A stretch of 64,000 nucleotides of DNA from Litoreibacter janthinus (GCF_900111945.1 NZ_FOYO01000001.1:999751-1063750), one strand, 5' to 3'; shown: positions 16,757-25,440, counted from the first letter of the stretch. A program made the numbers and translations. Notes: generated by a model not told the origin, from the sequence alone.

Positions 16757-17392
16757 TTAGGAGTAGGGGCGAATGATAATTTCGACCCTACGGTTCTGTG
16801 CGCGGCCAGCGCTGCTGTCGTTCGACGCGATCGGCTGGCTTTCACCTTGGCCGCTGGTGCGCAGGCGTGCGCCCGAGACCCCGGCGTTGCGGAGCACGAA
16901 GGATACGGCTTCGGCGCGTCGCTCGGAGAGGTTCTGGTTGTAAGACGCATCGCCGGTGCTGTCGGTGTGGCCAACAATGATCACATCGCTGTTCGGGTAG
17001 TCATTCAGGTTGCCCGCAACGGCACGCAGATCGGCCTGAAGGTCTGGACGCAGGCGCGTGCTGTCCGTCGCAAATAGCAAGTCCTGGGGCAGCGTGACCC
17101 GCAATTCAGAGCCGGTATTCACCACGCCCACATTGTCGTTGCCAATGTCGCGGCGCAGATCATCGGCCTGTTTGTCCAGCTCGTTGCCGATGGCACCACC
17201 CACAGCGCCGCCGATGGCAGCACCGATGATGCCGCGCTCCAGCTTGTTGTCGGAAGTGGAGTTCGCACCCAACGCGCCACCGATGGCAGCGCCGATCAAT
17301 GCGCCGTTCTTGGTGCGTTGGTTAGGAGTTGATGCCTCACAGCCAGCAAGGATCATCGCGGCGGCAGGCAGAGCAAGTAAAATAGGTTTCAT
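16757..17392 (-). CDS. OmpA-family lipoprotein with glycine-zipper segment (copy 2)
   Basis: A 211-residue paralogue of the 15987-16631 product with the same order of parts. The lipobox is MILAGC. The glycine-zipper repeats are GALIGAAIGGALGAN and GIIGAAIGGAVGGAIG. The linker LDKQADDLRRDIGNDN is almost identical to its sister, and the OmpA-like domain has IIVGHTDSTGDASYNQNLSERRA and GRAQNRRVEIIIRP. The shared linker marks a tandem duplication. Separate hairpins after each copy suggest they can be transcribed independently. Confidence 0.9.
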   Translation of the reverse strand: MKPILLALPAAAMILAGCEASTPNQRTKNGALIGAAIGGALGANSTSDNKLERGIIGAAIGGAVGGAIGNELDKQADDLRRDIGNDNVGVVNTGSELRVTLPQDLLFATDSTRLRPDLQADLRAVAGNLNDYPNSDVIIVGHTDSTGDASYNQNLSERRAEAVSFVLRNAGVSGARLRTSGQGESQPIASNDSSAGRAQNRRVEIIIRPYS

Positions 17393-17472
17393 GGATACAA
17401 GTCCTCTCTTGGCCGCACAGATGCGGCGCTTATGTTACTAACGTCGGCACTGCTGCATTTGTTTCAAGAGGA

Positions 17473-17506
17473 CAGAATAAATCTCCGGCAGGTTCCCGCC
17501 GGAGAT
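17473..17506 (-). terminator. Terminator of the ada-like gene
   Basis: Inverted repeat ATCTCCGGC (17481-17489) / GCCGGAGAT (17498-17506). Read on the minus strand it is followed by TTTATTCT. It lies 37 bases past the stop of the ada-like gene. Confidence 0.75.
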
Positions 17507-17543
17507 GTCACGGTATTGAAATACTTGGCGGTCAGGCTGCTGG

Positions 17544-18431
17544 TTACATGTCCGTTTTTGCGGCTTCATAAGCGAGCATGGCACGTTTGACGGGCAAGCC
17601 CCAATGATAGCCCCCAAGGCCGCCTGATTTGCGCAACGCGCGGTGGCAGGGGATAAGCCAGCTGATCGGGTTGCGCCCAACGGCGGTGCCGACCGCACGC
17701 ACAGCCTTCTTGTGGCCCACTGTGCTCGCAATCTCCGAATAGGTGGTGACATGGCCGGTCGGGACGGCGAGCAAAGCCTCCCAAACCTTGATCTGAAAGG
17801 GCGCGCCGATCAGGTAAAGCGGCGGTTGCTCTGCACCGGCCGCATCCGCACCGAACGCGGCCATCGCCCAAGGGCGTAGCATCATCGGGTCCTCGACATA
17901 GGTCGCTTTGGGCCAGCGCCCGACCAGATCCTCCATCGCGGCGGCCTCGCCGGTTTCTGCGCCGAACGCGATGCCGCATATGCCCTTATCGGTCCCCATG
18001 ACCAAAGCAGGTCCAAAGGGGCTTTCGAACCACCCCCAGAAAATTGTCAGACCCTCACCCTTACGGGCGAATTCGCCGGGGCTCATCGCCTCCCATTTGA
18101 CAAACAAATCATGCAAGCGTCCGCTTCCTGAAAGCCCCACGGCGCCGGAGGTTTCCAGCATGGTGAACCGTTCCTCAAGCAGCGATTTTGCATGTCCGAG
18201 GCGCAGATATTGCTGCAGGCGGCCCGGCGAAACACCAGCCCATTTACTAAAAACCCTTTGAAAATGCGCAGAGCTCATTTGCATCTCTTGCGCCAGCTGG
18301 TCGAGCGAAAGGGGCCCGTCTTGATGTTGGTCAATCGCTTCGATGGCGCGTTTCACCAGACCGTAGTGATAGCTGGCTTCCGCGCGGGCAGCGTGGTCAT
18401 GGGCGGTGATATGATCTGGGTTATGTTCCAT
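17544..18431 (-). CDS. AraC HTH / methylated-DNA-protein-cysteine methyltransferase fusion (Ada-like)
   Basis: A 295-residue fusion of an AraC-type helix-turn-helix (about residues 25-125, LDQLAQEMQMSSAHFQRVF) with an O6-alkylguanine-DNA alkyltransferase domain whose acceptor Cys262 lies in the invariant PCHR motif of WLIPCHRAL. The N-terminal zinc/phosphotriester-sensing domain of E. coli Ada, with its CxxC pattern, is missing. It can therefore repair O6-methylguanine directly, but cannot be activated by methyl phosphotriesters in the classical way. It lies 68 bases downstream of the Hint gene on the same strand and has its own terminator. Confidence 0.9.
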   Translation of the reverse strand: MEHNPDHITAHDHAARAEASYHYGLVKRAIEAIDQHQDGPLSLDQLAQEMQMSSAHFQRVFSKWAGVSPGRLQQYLRLGHAKSLLEERFTMLETSGAVGLSGSGRLHDLFVKWEAMSPGEFARKGEGLTIFWGWFESPFGPALVMGTDKGICGIAFGAETGEAAAMEDLVGRWPKATYVEDPMMLRPWAMAAFGADAAGAEQPPLYLIGAPFQIKVWEALLAVPTGHVTTYSEIASTVGHKKAVRAVGTAVGRNPISWLIPCHRALRKSGGLGGYHWGLPVKRAMLAYEAAKTDM

Positions 18432-18499
18432 GCACCCAATCTACGGTGCGAAATCAATCCTATCGACCCGCTTTTTGCGCTTTCTGAAAAGGGGCGCCG

Positions 18500-19183
18500 T
18501 TATCGTCGCCGATTGCCCGGTTCGGTGACGATCATGCTGGCCAAATCCAGCCCAAGTCCCTGCGCCTCCCACGGTTGGAGACAGCCTGTTGCAGGCCGGG
18601 TATGTACCGTGCGGTCAATGGCCAGCTTTCCAAGCTCGTCGGCGGCCTCGTCATCAAGGCAATCCGTCGCTTCCGGGGTCATTTGAAAGCTCTCCACCCA
18701 AAAGCCGTTTGCACGGATAACCTGCGGGCTGTTCAACACCAGCAGAGAACAGGACGTGGCACCGGGCGCGAGAGGCGCGAAGTGACCGGTCGCAGCCTCT
18801 AGATCGCAAGCCTCCGCAAGGACTGTGTCCAACCCAAAGTTCAACTGTATTTGCCAGCCGCACAGCAGGACACGATGGCGGGCAGCCAAAACGGTGACGG
18901 GCTGTTTGCGGCGGTCTGCGATAGGGCGTGGCGCCAGCCTGACTGCGGCGACGTCTTCAGGCGCATGACGCAGGCAGTCGCGCCCGATCCAGCGCACAGG
19001 TTGGAAGTCGCCCTGATAGGTTAGAACCCGATCGCCCGCACGAAGCCATTCCACGGGAATGTCGCCCTCATCACATGTAATCAGGGTGCCTGCGCCGAAA
19101 CCCGATATTGGCAAACGCGCAGCCGCCGAGGGCCGGAAAAGACCTTCAGGCTCCATCGCGTCGGGTTTACGTAGTTCTGCCAT
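18500..19183 (-). CDS. Hint-domain (Hedgehog/intein-type) protein lacking the nucleophilic Cys
   Basis: A 227-residue protein consisting mainly of a Hint_2-type domain as found in many Rhodobacterales proteins. The signature is GAGTLITCDEGDIPVEWLRAGD (in parts), followed by QPVRWIGRD and a block-B-like RHRVLLCGWQ with histidine. Where active Hint domains begin with Cys (CFxxGTLI), this protein has Gly28 (SGFGAGTLI), so autocatalytic cleavage by the usual thioester route is not expected. No signal peptide is visible. It may be a regulatory or structural relic of a secreted Hint protein. Confidence 0.8.
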   Translation of the reverse strand: MAELRKPDAMEPEGLFRPSAAARLPISGFGAGTLITCDEGDIPVEWLRAGDRVLTYQGDFQPVRWIGRDCLRHAPEDVAAVRLAPRPIADRRKQPVTVLAARHRVLLCGWQIQLNFGLDTVLAEACDLEAATGHFAPLAPGATSCSLLVLNSPQVIRANGFWVESFQMTPEATDCLDDEAADELGKLAIDRTVHTRPATGCLQPWEAQGLGLDLASMIVTEPGNRRR

Positions 19184-19324
19184 CTCTACTCAATTAAGTT
19201 CGTGACAGGTCTGAATGCCGCCAAAAGGGTAAAGCGCCGCTGAATTGCGCCGCGACCTGTTTGTAAAACTTGAAAGAGTTGGCAGCCTCTTGCCCGCGCG
19301 AAGGCGACGGGGCATACCGCGCAC

Positions 19325-19981
19325 ATGACCACGCCCGCCAAACAGCTCGATTACCACACGATCCACGAGATTTTCTCGCGCTTCGCTGCGTCTGACCCCG
19401 AGCCCAAGGGCGAGTTGAACCACGTCAATGCCTACACCTTGGTTGTCGCTGTGGCACTTTCCGCGCAAGCGACCGATATCGGAGTGAACAAGGCGACCGA
19501 AAAGCTGTTCCAGATCGCCGACACCCCCCAGAAGATGCTGGATTTGGGCGAGGACGGGCTGATCGAGCACATCAAGACCATCGGCCTGTTCCGCAACAAG
19601 GCCAAAAACGTCATGAAGCTGAGCCGGATACTGGTGGACGAATATGACGGCGTGGTGCCGTCATCGCGCGCGGCACTCGTGTCGCTTCCCGGCGTTGGTC
19701 GCAAAACCGCCAATGTGGTGTTGAATATGTGGTGGCACTACCCGTCGCAGGCCGTGGACACTCATATCTTTCGCGTCGGCAACCGCACCGGCATCTGCCC
19801 CGGCAAGAATGTCGATGTCGTCGAACGCGCAATCGAGGACAACATCCCCGTTGAGTTCCAACAACATGCGCACCACTGGCTGATCCTGCACGGGCGCTAC
19901 GTTTGCAAAGCCCGCAAGCCCGTCTGTAACAACTGCATCATCCGCGATCTCTGCACCTCTGAGGACAAAAACTATGAGTAA
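19325..19981 (+). CDS. nth: Endonuclease III (DNA glycosylase/AP lyase)
   Basis: A 218-residue base-excision-repair glycosylase for oxidised pyrimidines. The helix-hairpin-helix carries the catalytic Lys in LPGVGRKTANVVL, and the catalytic Asp is in VDTHIFRVGNR. The C-terminal [4Fe-4S] ligands are spaced C-x6-C-x2-C-x5-C (VCKARKPVCNNCIIRDLC). The stop overlaps the PfkB kinase gene by 8 bases. The 141 bases upstream hold the promoter facing away from the Hint gene. Confidence 0.95.
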   Translation: MTTPAKQLDYHTIHEIFSRFAASDPEPKGELNHVNAYTLVVAVALSAQATDIGVNKATEKLFQIADTPQKMLDLGEDGLIEHIKTIGLFRNKAKNVMKLSRILVDEYDGVVPSSRAALVSLPGVGRKTANVVLNMWWHYPSQAVDTHIFRVGNRTGICPGKNVDVVERAIEDNIPVEFQQHAHHWLILHGRYVCKARKPVCNNCIIRDLCTSEDKNYE

Positions 19982-20969
19982 GAAATTCCAAGTCGTCGGC
20001 ATCGGCAACGCTATGGTCGACGTGCTGTCCTCCACCTCTGACGCCTTTCTGGCCGATAATGGCATCGAAAAAGGCATTATGCAGCTCACCGATCGTGCGC
20101 GCGGCGTGGAGCTGTATGGCCTCATCGGGCCAGCCAAGGAAATCTCCGGCGGATCGGCTGCCAACACCATTGCGGGCATCGCCCATCTGGGCGGAGACAC
20201 GGCCTATGTTGGCAAGGTTAAGGACGACCAGCTTGGCGCTATCTTTGCTCACGACTTGCGGGCGCAAGGTGCGGTCTACGAGACTCCGCTCGCACCTGCG
20301 TCGCACGAGGCCGAAACTGGCCGCTGCATCGTTCTGGTGACCCCGGATGGGGAGCGGTCGATGAACACCTACCTCGGTGTGACCGAGTTCCTTGGACCCG
20401 AGGATATCGACGACGCGCAGATGGCGCAGGCTGAATGGATTTATCTTGAAGGCTATCGCTTCGATGGCCCGCAATCTGTCGCCGCGTTTGATAAGGCGAT
20501 TGCCGCCTGTACAGGGGCCGGTGGCCGTGTATCGCTGACCTTGTCTGACCCGTTTTGCGTGGGCCGTCACCGCGAAGCGTTCCGTGCACTGATCCAAAAC
20601 CACATAGATCTTTTGTTCTGCAACCGCGCGGAAATGCTGTCGATGTATGAGACGGATGACTTCGACGTCGCCTTGGCCAGAGCCGCCTCCGAGGTCGAAA
20701 TCGTCGCCTGCACAGATGGTGAGGACGGCGCGCATGTGCTGTCGCACGGCCAGCGCTGGCACGCGCCGGCCATGCCGGTGCAGATCGTTGATGCAACGGG
20801 CGCGGGTGATTTGTTCGCTGGTGCGTTTCTTTGGGCGCTTACCAACGGGCACGACTTGGCGACCTGCGGGCGCATGGGATGCGTCGCGGCGTCCGAGGTT
20901 ATATCGCACATAGGAGCGCGGCCCGAGGCCGATCTGAAGGCCTTGTTCAAGCAGCAAGGTTTGCTCTGA
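19974..20969 (+). CDS. PfkB-family carbohydrate kinase, adenosine-kinase-like
   Basis: A 331-residue ribokinase-fold kinase. The first signature is GGSAANTIAGIAHLGG, and the second, catalytic one is DATGAGDLFAGAFLWAL with the base Asp. The overall sequence, including the start VVGIGNAMVDVL, resembles adenosine kinases of alphaproteobacteria, which convert adenosine to AMP. Other sugars cannot be excluded. It overlaps nth by 8 bases and is probably co-translated with it, a genomic convenience without an obvious functional link. Confidence 0.88.
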   Translation: MSKKFQVVGIGNAMVDVLSSTSDAFLADNGIEKGIMQLTDRARGVELYGLIGPAKEISGGSAANTIAGIAHLGGDTAYVGKVKDDQLGAIFAHDLRAQGAVYETPLAPASHEAETGRCIVLVTPDGERSMNTYLGVTEFLGPEDIDDAQMAQAEWIYLEGYRFDGPQSVAAFDKAIAACTGAGGRVSLTLSDPFCVGRHREAFRALIQNHIDLLFCNRAEMLSMYETDDFDVALARAASEVEIVACTDGEDGAHVLSHGQRWHAPAMPVQIVDATGAGDLFAGAFLWALTNGHDLATCGRMGCVAASEVISHIGARPEADLKALFKQQGLL

Positions 20970-21052
20970 AACCCGAAAGCGCGCGCCTCGGACGATAACC
21001 GGGCGCCGCGCATTGTCAGCCCTACCGCATCGAAGCGCGGTTCTAGCGGTGT

Positions 21053-21976
21053 TCAGGCGCGCTTTAGTGTCGAGACAGAGAACAACTCGGAGGGGTGGAG
21101 CACCAAATCCAGCCCCAGCTTCAGGCAGACCCCGAGAACGAGCAACGCCAACAGAATGCGGAGCTGTTCAGCTTTCAGCCGCAGGCCGATACGAGCACCG
21201 ATCTGTGCGCCGACCACGCCGCCTACGAGCAGCAAAACAGCCAGCATAGTATCGACCGTGTGGCTGTTATAGGCGTGCATCATCGTGGTGTAGGCCGATA
21301 CGAAGAGGATTTGGAAGAGCGAGGTGCCGACCACGACTTTGGTGGGCATTCCCAGGATATAGATCATCGCAGGTACGACAACGAAACCGCCACCGACGCC
21401 CATAATTGCTGAAAGCACACCCACAAAGAAGCCGACAAGTAAGGGTGGGAAAATCGAAATATAGAGGCCTGACGAGCGAAAGCGCATTCGCAACGGCATG
21501 GCATGAACCCAACCGCCGCCGGCGCGCTTGCGTTTTGGCCTGGGGCCTTGCGCCTTTGATTTGCGTATGGCGTTCAGGCTTTCGATGAACATCAACGCGC
21601 CGATCAACCATAGGAACACGACGTAAAAGAGATTGACCAGAAGGTCGACCTGCCCAAGCTCAAGCAACATACTGAATATGTAGACGCCAACCGTTGAGCC
21701 TGCGAGGCCGCCGATCATTAACGCCGTGCCCATCGGAAAATCGACCGTTCGGCGGCGGATATGCGTCAGGATCGCTGAGAACGACGATGCGACGATTTGG
21801 TTGGCCGATGTGGCGACGGCGACAGCGGGTGGTATTCCAATGAAGAACAGGAGCGGCGTAATCAGGAAACCGCCGCCCACCCCGAACATGCCCGAGAGCA
21901 GACCGACAATCAGTCCGATAGACAAAAGAAGCGGACCGTTCACCGAAACTTCGGCTATGGGCAGATATATTTCCAT
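21053..21976 (-). CDS. TauE/SafE-family sulfite exporter-like membrane protein
   Basis: A 307-residue eight-helix transporter of the TauE/SafE family, whose members export sulfite, sulfoacetate or related anions. Both internal repeats show the family motif: LLSGMFGVGGGFLITPLL near the N-terminus and VLSAIMGVGGGFVVVPAM in the second half. A basic linker (KRKRAGGG) lies between them. The start at 21976 (MEIYLPIAEVSVN) matches close homologues as I know them; an in-frame ATG at 22012 with an AGGTG site is an alternative. Substrate unknown. Confidence 0.87.
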   Translation of the reverse strand: MEIYLPIAEVSVNGPLLLSIGLIVGLLSGMFGVGGGFLITPLLFFIGIPPAVAVATSANQIVASSFSAILTHIRRRTVDFPMGTALMIGGLAGSTVGVYIFSMLLELGQVDLLVNLFYVVFLWLIGALMFIESLNAIRKSKAQGPRPKRKRAGGGWVHAMPLRMRFRSSGLYISIFPPLLVGFFVGVLSAIMGVGGGFVVVPAMIYILGMPTKVVVGTSLFQILFVSAYTTMMHAYNSHTVDTMLAVLLLVGGVVGAQIGARIGLRLKAEQLRILLALLVLGVCLKLGLDLVLHPSELFSVSTLKRA

Positions 21977-22064
21977 TGGTCCCGAACTTGCGGCGTTGGA
22001 TGCATGTCGCACCTACGCCCAAGCCATCACAGGATCAAGTGGCCGGGTCGACCTTGCCGGACAC

Positions 22065-22937
22065 TTAGTCGCCCAGCTTGGCGTGCACTTCGTCCAAGTC
22101 GATCTCCCCGATGGGCATCTTGTTGCCCGGGTTCTCGAAGTCATATTTGAACAGGTTGAAGTCACGCTTGTAGATCTCATAGACCAGATGCATCGACAGG
22201 TCGTCGAAGTAGTCTTCGATCGGGTGGGCGCGTTTCGGGCCGTGGCCTTCGCTTTCGTTGAAACGCGGGATCGTCGCCACATCCACCTTATGCTTGGTCT
22301 CCACAGCATCCATCACCGACTGCATGCCTTCATTGAAAGTCTCGGTGAAGAAGATGTTGTCATAGCGCCCGCCATTCACAATGAAGGTCGAGATATGGCC
22401 GGACATCGCGGACCAGTGGATGTCAGGGTCCATCGGACGGCGCCAGCGGATGGTGTCACGCGCAAACAGCAAGAATCGGCGGAACGACTCGATCTGGTCA
22501 AACTCGAAACCGGTATCCGGGTCACCGACTTCGATCCCGTATTTTTGCACGAGCAGCGGCACGAGATTGCCGCGGTAACGTTTGCCGTTGCGTTGAATGC
22601 CGCAAATCTTGTCGAAGAACGACGACAGGATGCGTCCATAGGGGTTGCGCACGCAGGTGAACGAATAGCTCTTGTGAGATTTCACGTTCTTTTCGATCTT
22701 CGGCTGGCTGGCCTCGATGGCCCATTTATGCATCTTTCCAGTGGCATCGTGGATGTCACCGTCAAAGAAATCACCGTGGTCCGAATAATACATGATTTGG
22801 CCGATGGACGAGCATGCGCATTTGGGCACCACACGGTACACCATGCTCTCGCTTTCCGTCATCCAGGTTCCTGGAAACCCCATACTGCAGTCCTCGTTCT
22901 TGTACCAACTGGCCGATTGTTTACGTTTTAGCCACAA
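22065..22937 (-). CDS. Sulfotransferase family 2-like protein
   Basis: A 290-residue PAPS-dependent sulfotransferase-like protein. The 5'-phosphosulfate loop is seen as VPKCACSSIGQIMYY, and the 3'-phosphate motif as SFTCVRNPYGRILSSFF with Arg and Ser. There is no signal peptide. It is divergent from a GT14-type glycosyltransferase gene; together they suggest sulfation of a glycan on the cell surface or an exopolysaccharide. The acceptor is unknown. Confidence 0.82.
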   Translation of the reverse strand: MWLKRKQSASWYKNEDCSMGFPGTWMTESESMVYRVVPKCACSSIGQIMYYSDHGDFFDGDIHDATGKMHKWAIEASQPKIEKNVKSHKSYSFTCVRNPYGRILSSFFDKICGIQRNGKRYRGNLVPLLVQKYGIEVGDPDTGFEFDQIESFRRFLLFARDTIRWRRPMDPDIHWSAMSGHISTFIVNGGRYDNIFFTETFNEGMQSVMDAVETKHKVDVATIPRFNESEGHGPKRAHPIEDYFDDLSMHLVYEIYKRDFNLFKYDFENPGNKMPIGEIDLDEVHAKLGD

Positions 22938-23039
22938 TTGCGCCTACAAATGCAATCTCAGACTGTTTAAGCAACAGTAGCTAAGGTTATGTAGGCAAAC
23001 CTAAAAGAGTTTTAAGACGGGACCGGGGTTAATATCCAG

Positions 23040-24617
23040 ATGGCAAAAATCGCCTTCATTCTGCTGTGTCATAAAGACCCCGGTGCGATTATCGATCAGG
23101 CGGAGCGTTTGACTGCGGCCGGTGACTGCATGTCGATTCACTTCGATGCCAGTGCTGATTCCGTGGCCTACAAACAAATTCGTGACGCCCTCGACGACAA
23201 TCCTAACGTGGCATTTGCCAAAAAGCGCATCAAATGCGGTTGGGGGGAGTGGTCTTTGGTTCAGGCGACCCTTCACGCGATGAGCGCAGCCGTAGAAGCA
23301 TTTCCGCGCGCTACACATTTTTACATGCTGTCGGGCGACTGTATGGCGATCAAGTCCGCCACCTATGCGCATGAGTTTCTGGATTCCAGCGATGTGGACT
23401 ACATCGAGAGCTTTGACTTCTTCGCGTCGGACTGGATCAAAACTGGGATGAAGGCTGACCGCCTGATCTACCGTCATTGGTTCAACGAACGGGCACGCAA
23501 ATGGCTGTTCTACACATCCTACGAGTTGCAAAAAAAGCTAGGGTTCACCCGGGAGATTCCGTCCGACCTGCAAATGATGATCGGTTCGCAATGGTGGTGC
23601 TTGCGGCGGCGCACTGTGGAATGGGTGCTGGATTTTACCCGTGACCGCCCCGATGTCATGCGCTTCTTCAAAACGACATGGATCCCCGACGAGACGTTTT
23701 TCCAGACACTTGTGCGCCACTTGGTGCCCTCCGCCGAAATCAAAACACGCACGCTGACCTTCTTGATGTTCACCGACTACGGGATGCCGGTGACATTCTA
23801 TAACGATCACTATGACCTGCTGCTCAGTCAGGATTTCCTTTTCGCACGCAAGGTGTCCCCGGACGCGTTGGAGCTGAAAGAGCGGTTGGGTGATCTCTAC
23901 GCGTCCGAGCGGATGGATTTCCAAACCTCGAACGAGGGGCTGACGCTGTTCAAGTTTCTCACCGGACGGGGCCGGATTGGTCGGCGCTTCGCCCCGCGCT
24001 TTTGGGAACGCGAAAGCTCGCTTGGCCGGGAGCGGGAGCTGATGGTCATCGCCTGCAAGAAATGGCACGTGGCCAAACGTCTTCTCAGTCGCATTCTGGA
24101 CCACACGCAGCTTAAGGGCGCGGAATACCTGTTCGACGAGGAAGGGTCCGTTCTGCCTGATCTTGGCGGTATCCAGACGACACTTGATAAACGAACACGG
24201 CACCGTCGTGCCCTTATGCGGCTGCTCTATGATCACTACGAGCAAAACCGCATGGTGATCTGTCTTGACCCGTCCAATCTGGACCTGTTGACCGATCTGT
24301 TCTCGGACAACTCAACCACGCGCCTGCTAGAGATCGAATGCCGCTTCGAGGATGAATACCTGCTCGGCCACGCCAAACGGGTGGGGCTGGCCGGTGAAAT
24401 GACACCTCAGGACACGATCGACCGCTTGCTGCCCACCGTTCGGCAGAACTTCCTGTTCGAGAGCGATCAAATCAAGGACGCTGACTTTCCGAACTATTTC
24501 AAAATATCCGAAAACGTGCACCGCAGTGAGAACATTGCGCCTTTGATGGCTTTCCTTGATGTATCCGAGGAAAAAGCCAGAGAAATATTGAACATCGACT
24601 ATCTGTTTGAGGACTAA
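23040..24617 (+). CDS. Core-2/I-branching (GT14) glycosyltransferase with long C-terminal extension
   Basis: A 525-residue protein. The N-terminal half (residues about 1-280) is a GT14-like beta-1,6-N-acetylglucosaminyltransferase domain, with the start KIAFILLCHKDP, SIHFDASAD, MLSGDCMAIKS, GSQWWCLRRRTVEW and IPDETFFQT. The C-terminal 240 residues form an alpha/beta domain of unknown function that is seen in Rhodobacterales homologues. Cytoplasmic, with no signal peptide. It probably builds a branched glycan that the divergent sulfotransferase could modify. Confidence 0.8.
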   Translation: MAKIAFILLCHKDPGAIIDQAERLTAAGDCMSIHFDASADSVAYKQIRDALDDNPNVAFAKKRIKCGWGEWSLVQATLHAMSAAVEAFPRATHFYMLSGDCMAIKSATYAHEFLDSSDVDYIESFDFFASDWIKTGMKADRLIYRHWFNERARKWLFYTSYELQKKLGFTREIPSDLQMMIGSQWWCLRRRTVEWVLDFTRDRPDVMRFFKTTWIPDETFFQTLVRHLVPSAEIKTRTLTFLMFTDYGMPVTFYNDHYDLLLSQDFLFARKVSPDALELKERLGDLYASERMDFQTSNEGLTLFKFLTGRGRIGRRFAPRFWERESSLGRERELMVIACKKWHVAKRLLSRILDHTQLKGAEYLFDEEGSVLPDLGGIQTTLDKRTRHRRALMRLLYDHYEQNRMVICLDPSNLDLLTDLFSDNSTTRLLEIECRFEDEYLLGHAKRVGLAGEMTPQDTIDRLLPTVRQNFLFESDQIKDADFPNYFKISENVHRSENIAPLMAFLDVSEEKAREILNIDYLFED

Positions 24618-24621
24618 CCCC

Positions 24622-24993
24622 ATGGCCTACGCCTATGACGACCAAAACATCTTCGCGAAAATCCTGCGCGGTGAGATTCCCAACGACACAGTTTACGAAA
24701 ACGGTCAGGCGCTGGCCTTCCGTGATATTTCCCCTGCTGCGCCGACCCATGTTTTGGTGATCCCGAAAGGGCCTTACGTGTCGATGGACCACTTCACCCA
24801 AGAGGCGTCCGAGGAGGAATTGGTCGGCTTCATGCGTGCCATTGGCGAGGTGTGCCGCCTCGAAGGCATCAGCGACGAAGGCTTCCGTGCGATTTCCAAC
24901 ACCGGCCATAACGGCGTGCAAGAGGTGCCGCATCTGCATGTGCACATCATCGGCGGTCGTCCCCTTGGCAGAATGTTGATGAAGCCAGCCTGA
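24622..24993 (+). CDS. HIT-family (histidine triad) nucleotide hydrolase
   Basis: A 123-residue HIT protein similar to Hint/HinT phosphoramidases. The triad motif is HLHVHIIGG near residues 107-115, and the N-terminal NIFAKILRGEIPNDTVYE is typical. The start at 24622 (MAYAYDDQN) lies 5 bases after the GT14 stop; an ATG 15 bases earlier would overlap that gene. It cleaves AMP-linked phosphoramidates in other bacteria. Confidence 0.93.
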   Translation: MAYAYDDQNIFAKILRGEIPNDTVYENGQALAFRDISPAAPTHVLVIPKGPYVSMDHFTQEASEEELVGFMRAIGEVCRLEGISDEGFRAISNTGHNGVQEVPHLHVHIIGGRPLGRMLMKPA

Positions 24994-25001
24994 TAGCTCG
25001 C

Positions 25002-25070
25002 GCGGACCGTCTAACCCCTCAGTCTTCTGCGCTCGGGCGTTGAGCTAGGACGCAGCTTTCTTGGGTCCGC
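25002..25070. other. Nested inverted repeats, candidate structured element
   Basis: In the 267-base gene-free stretch after the HIT gene, GCGGACC (25002-25008) pairs perfectly with GGTCCGC (25064-25070). Inside it CTGCG (25027-25031) pairs with CGCAG (25051-25055). The total of 69 bases with a 7-bp outer helix is tRNA-like in size, but no T-loop TTC, D-arm or anticodon arm is recognisable on either strand. It may be a tRNA-derived relic, a small RNA or a dispersed repeat. Confidence 0.3.
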
Positions 25071-25260
25071 ATCGCCGCCGCGTGAGTCTTGACGGACTCC
25101 GTAGATCTTCCGCTACAGCATCGAACAGCAAAAGCGCGATAATTCACATGTCGTCCCTGACAAATTTCCCAACGCACAACCCTCAGTCGGCTCTTGTAGG
25201 GACGGGTGGGGGCGTTATGATTGCGCCCTCGGATTTACTCTTGGAATGGGACGATTCACG

Positions 25261-25440
25261 ATGGCCACCGCTGCCCCTGAGACTGTTTATGTGGACACCA
25301 CGCGCGTCGCGTGTGACGGCGGCGAAGGGGCATTGGGCCACCCGCGCGTTTGGCTGCAAATCCCCGAAGCCACCGGCTTTGTGGAATGTCCGTATTGCGA
25401 CAAGAAGATCGTCCACAAGGATTTTGAGGGCAAGGTCTAG
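25261..25440 (+). CDS. CHCC zinc-finger domain protein (NDUFS6-like)
   Basis: A 59-residue protein of the zf-CHCC family, related to the mitochondrial complex I subunit NDUFS6. Zinc ligands are visible as VACDGG, GHPRVWL and CPYCDKK. In alphaproteobacteria this small protein is thought to assist or belong to NADH dehydrogenase. The start at 25261 was chosen because it aligns with the family; an ATG 15 bases earlier is possible. The stop overlaps the GTG of polA by one base. Confidence 0.85.
   Translation: MATAAPETVYVDTTRVACDGGEGALGHPRVWLQIPEATGFVECPYCDKKIVHKDFEGKV

Noticed and set aside
17544..18431. A complete adaptive-response Ada protein
   Set aside because: The N-terminal zinc/phosphotriester-acceptor domain is missing; only the AraC HTH and alkyltransferase parts are there.
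20970..21052. Terminator between the PfkB kinase and the TauE gene
   Set aside because: GC-rich partial complementarity is present but no stable hairpin with a T tract could be drawn.
22942..22996. GCCTAC...GTAGGC inverted repeat between the sulfotransferase and GT14 genes
   Set aside because: Only six bases per arm with a 43-base spacer; expected by chance in a region of this size.
25002..25070. tRNA gene
   Set aside because: The acceptor-like 7-bp stem fits, but neither strand shows a T-loop TTC, a D-arm or a 7-base anticodon loop.
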